From assembly GCF_002374315.1 (NCBI RefSeq), contig NZ_NWUX01000018.1:39453-95046 (forward strand): DNA of 55,594 nucleotides. The letters are read 5' to 3'. Numbering within the stretch: position 1 is the first letter of the stretch; each line of letters starts with the position of its first letter. This stretch comes from Vreelandella nigrificans (GTDB lineage: Bacteria > Pseudomonadota > Gammaproteobacteria > Pseudomonadales > Halomonadaceae). Below the pieces are notes generated by a model that searched no databases, had not been told where the DNA came from, and was given only the letters and a program-made list of their open reading frames with translations. The translations under genes and the position numbers were made by a program. Positions 54,114-55,594 of this stretch are shown here, in pieces.

Positions 54114-54971
54114 ATGTTACGACAATTTTTTGCCATGCTGCTGATCAGCGTCATGGGCTTTAGCGCAGCCATTGAGCACGCCGAGGCTCGCCGTATGGGC
54201 GGAGGTGGAAACGCAGGTAGTATGTCGCGCTCAGCAGACCGTCCTGCGAGTACACCAGCCCAACAACAGCAGGCTCAAGGTGCTCAGCAACAAGGCCAAG
54301 CAGGTGCCGCAGCGGCACGTAGAGGCGGAATGGGAGGAATGCTGGGCGGCTTGCTAGCCGGTGGCTTAATTGCAGCGCTATTCTTTGGTGGCGCCTTCGA
54401 TGAGCTGCGTATTATGGATCTGCTCGTCGTGGTCGGCATGGCTGCCTTAGCAATCTTCGCCTTCCGTGCATTTATAAGGCAGCGGCGCCCTGCGTCTGCT
54501 GGAACAGTAGCGGGCTATCAGCGCGAACAGCAAGAAGCCGCACCCGCCTCATCAAGCTTCACTGCTGCACCTGGTAGTTTAGCTGGCGGTCTGCAAAGTA
54601 CACCTAGCTGGTTTGATAAAGAGCGCTTTTTAGGTGGTGCCAAGGAGCACTTCACGACACTTCAACGTGCTTGGGATAACAATGACTTCAGCCAAATCCA
54701 GGAATATGTCACGCCAGAACTGTACAACCTGCTACGCCAAGAGCGCGCCGAACACCCAGTGAATAACCGCACCGAGATTATAAAGCTATTTGCTGAGCTT
54801 GGTGATGTTAAAGAATACGATGGGCACGCTGAAGCAACAGTCATTTTCCATGGTGTCATCGAAGAGAATAACGAGCAAACTGAGTTCAATGAAACCTGGC
54901 ATCTAACGCGTGCAATGCGTGATGAGGCGCCTTGGTACTTACAAGGTATAGAGCAAAACCCCAGCGCTTAA
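54114..54971 (+). CDS. Tim44-like domain membrane protein
   Basis: 285 residues. It has an N-terminal signal or membrane segment (FFAMLLISVMGFSAA), a Gly/Gln/Ala-rich low-complexity stretch (about 30-75), then two hydrophobic segments (GGLLAGGLIAALFFGGAF and LLVVVGMAALAIFAFRAF). A C-terminal Tim44-like domain (about 165-280) has FTTLQRAWDNNDFSQIQEYVTPELYNLLRQER. Tim44-like bacterial proteins are membrane-associated and of unknown role; the resemblance to mitochondrial import does not establish one. Confidence 0.85.
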   Translation: MLRQFFAMLLISVMGFSAAIEHAEARRMGGGGNAGSMSRSADRPASTPAQQQQAQGAQQQGQAGAAAARRGGMGGMLGGLLAGGLIAALFFGGAFDELRIMDLLVVVGMAALAIFAFRAFIRQRRPASAGTVAGYQREQQEAAPASSSFTAAPGSLAGGLQSTPSWFDKERFLGGAKEHFTTLQRAWDNNDFSQIQEYVTPELYNLLRQERAEHPVNNRTEIIKLFAELGDVKEYDGHAEATVIFHGVIEENNEQTEFNETWHLTRAMRDEAPWYLQGIEQNPSA

Positions 54972-55021
54972 TCCCAGAAGCCCCTGCGGTCATGCCCTTA
55001 TTTTTCACACGCTATTAATAC

Positions 55022-55048
55022 AAAACAGCCGCTTAGAGCGGCTGTTTT
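55022..55048. terminator. Bidirectional terminator between the Tim44-like and lipoprotein genes
   Basis: AAAACAGCCGC / GCGGCTGTTTT stem with a 5-nt loop, and T or A runs on both sides. It lies between convergent genes, 50 nt after one stop and 50 nt after the other. Confidence 0.85.
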
Positions 55049-55098
55049 AATATGCAGATATAAAAGTTGGTTGTTGGCTCAACCTCTACGGCAGAAGC

Positions 55099-55287
55099 TT
55101 AATTCTCGGCGGCGTCTTCAATACTCTCGCCCATTTCTTCGATACTTTCACCGGCACTTTCCATGCTTTCATCAATGCTTTCGCCAGCTTCTTCTGCAGG
55201 ACCTTGATTATCACATGCAGCCAGTCCACCCACCATCATCGCCATTAATAGTGCCACTGCCAGCTTCTTCATCAACTGCATACTCAT
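55099..55287 (-). CDS. Small lipoprotein with acidic heptad-like repeats
   Basis: 62 residues from the ATG at 55287 (AGGAGG 9 nt upstream). The signal peptide KKLAVALLMAMMVGGLAAC has a lipobox ending at Cys25. The mature part is a strongly acidic, 7-residue repetitive helix: AGESIDESMESAGESIEEMGESIEDA. This could be a coiled coil or amphipathic helix at the envelope. It resembles small entericidin-like or stress lipoproteins only in size; no function can be named. Confidence 0.8.
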   Translation of the reverse strand: MSMQLMKKLAVALLMAMMVGGLAACDNQGPAEEAGESIDESMESAGESIEEMGESIEDAAEN

Positions 55288-55476
55288 ATCGTCTCTCCTC
55301 CTGAGAATATAGCGCTTCATGGTAGCACTTTAGGATACGCACCCTCTCATACTAGGCGCTGCCTCACGTGCGCACCAGCTTAGTCTAGTAACCTCTTGTT
55401 ATTAAATTTATTAAAACGATTGTATTTAAGGAAGATTATGCATTAGGTGTAAAGGGCAATAGTAAATTCAAACCAT

Positions 55477-55514
55477 AAAAAAATCCCCCAAGGCATCAGC
55501 CCTGGGGGATTTTT
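55477..55514 (-). terminator. Terminator downstream of the 5S rRNA gene
   Basis: AAAAATCCCCCA / TGGGGGATTTTT stem with a 12-nt loop, followed on the minus strand by a T run. It begins 8 nt after the 5S 3' end, so it closes the rRNA operon. Confidence 0.9.
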
Positions 55515-55522
55515 CGTATAAG

Positions 55523-55594
55523 TGCCTGACGATGACCTACTCTCGCATGGGGAGACCCCACACTACCATCGGCGCTAAGCGGTTTCACTTCTGA
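55523..55594 (-). rRNA. rrf: 5S ribosomal RNA, 3' part
   Basis: The reverse complement contains AGAAGTGAAAC, GCGCCGATGGTAGTGTGGG, TCTCCCCATGCGAGAGTAGG and a closing GTCAGGCA. These match the 3' two thirds of bacterial 5S rRNA (about 72 of 115-120 nt). The 5' end and the rest of the rRNA operon lie beyond the right edge. Confidence 0.95.

Overview
The window looks like the chromosome of a halophilic gammaproteobacterium of the Halomonas/Vreelandella type. This is inferred from protein character, moderate GC, the ribF-ileS-lspA-fkpB-ispH order and the 5S rRNA sequence; no search was run. About 31 kb on the minus strand is a complete type VI secretion system (T6SS). The rest is housekeeping and small accessory genes, ending inside a 5S rRNA gene.

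Region 1 (1-8324, minus) is the effector end of the T6SS locus. It encodes a 1149-residue VasX-like effector with a hydrophobic C-terminal half, its DUF4123 adaptor, and then a tandem array of DUF6708-like membrane proteins: three genes plus two orphan C-terminal tails. Two of the three genes carry an 11-G homopolymer at the homologous codon position. In one the frame is open; in the other it is shifted and would be restored by losing one G. This looks like a phase-variable, recombining array of candidate immunity proteins and is the most interesting part of the window.

Region 2 (8328-30683, minus) is VgrG, PAAR, a GNAT-like protein and the structural genes. In transcription order they are tssB-tssC-tssE-tssF-tssG-tagH-tssJ-tssK-tssL-tssH(clpV)-vasH-tagO-tssA-tssM-GNAT-PAAR-vgrG, which is the Vibrio cholerae vas order. 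Many genes overlap by 1-37 nt, so translation is probably coupled. Divergent from tssB, across a 629-nt AT-rich spacer, lies hcp, with a clear sigma-54 promoter and an upstream palindromic element that fits control by the encoded VasH.

Region 3 (31906-36134, minus) is trpS and a minor-pilin cluster (pilE, pilV, pilW, and a pilX-like gene fused to a large C-terminal domain). Region 4 (36213-44233, minus) is ispH, fkpB, lspA, ileS, ribF, then murJ and rpsT. Region 5 (44678-55287, mixed strands) holds a CnoX/YbbN-like co-chaperone, a PatB-like C-S lyase, a membrane protein, a thioesterase, a DUF501 protein, a LOG-family hydrolase, a DEDDh exonuclease, a Sel1-repeat protein, a Tas-type aldo/keto reductase, YaaA, an isochorismatase-fold hydrolase, a Tim44-domain protein and a small lipoprotein. 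The 3' end of a 5S rRNA gene on the minus strand closes the window.
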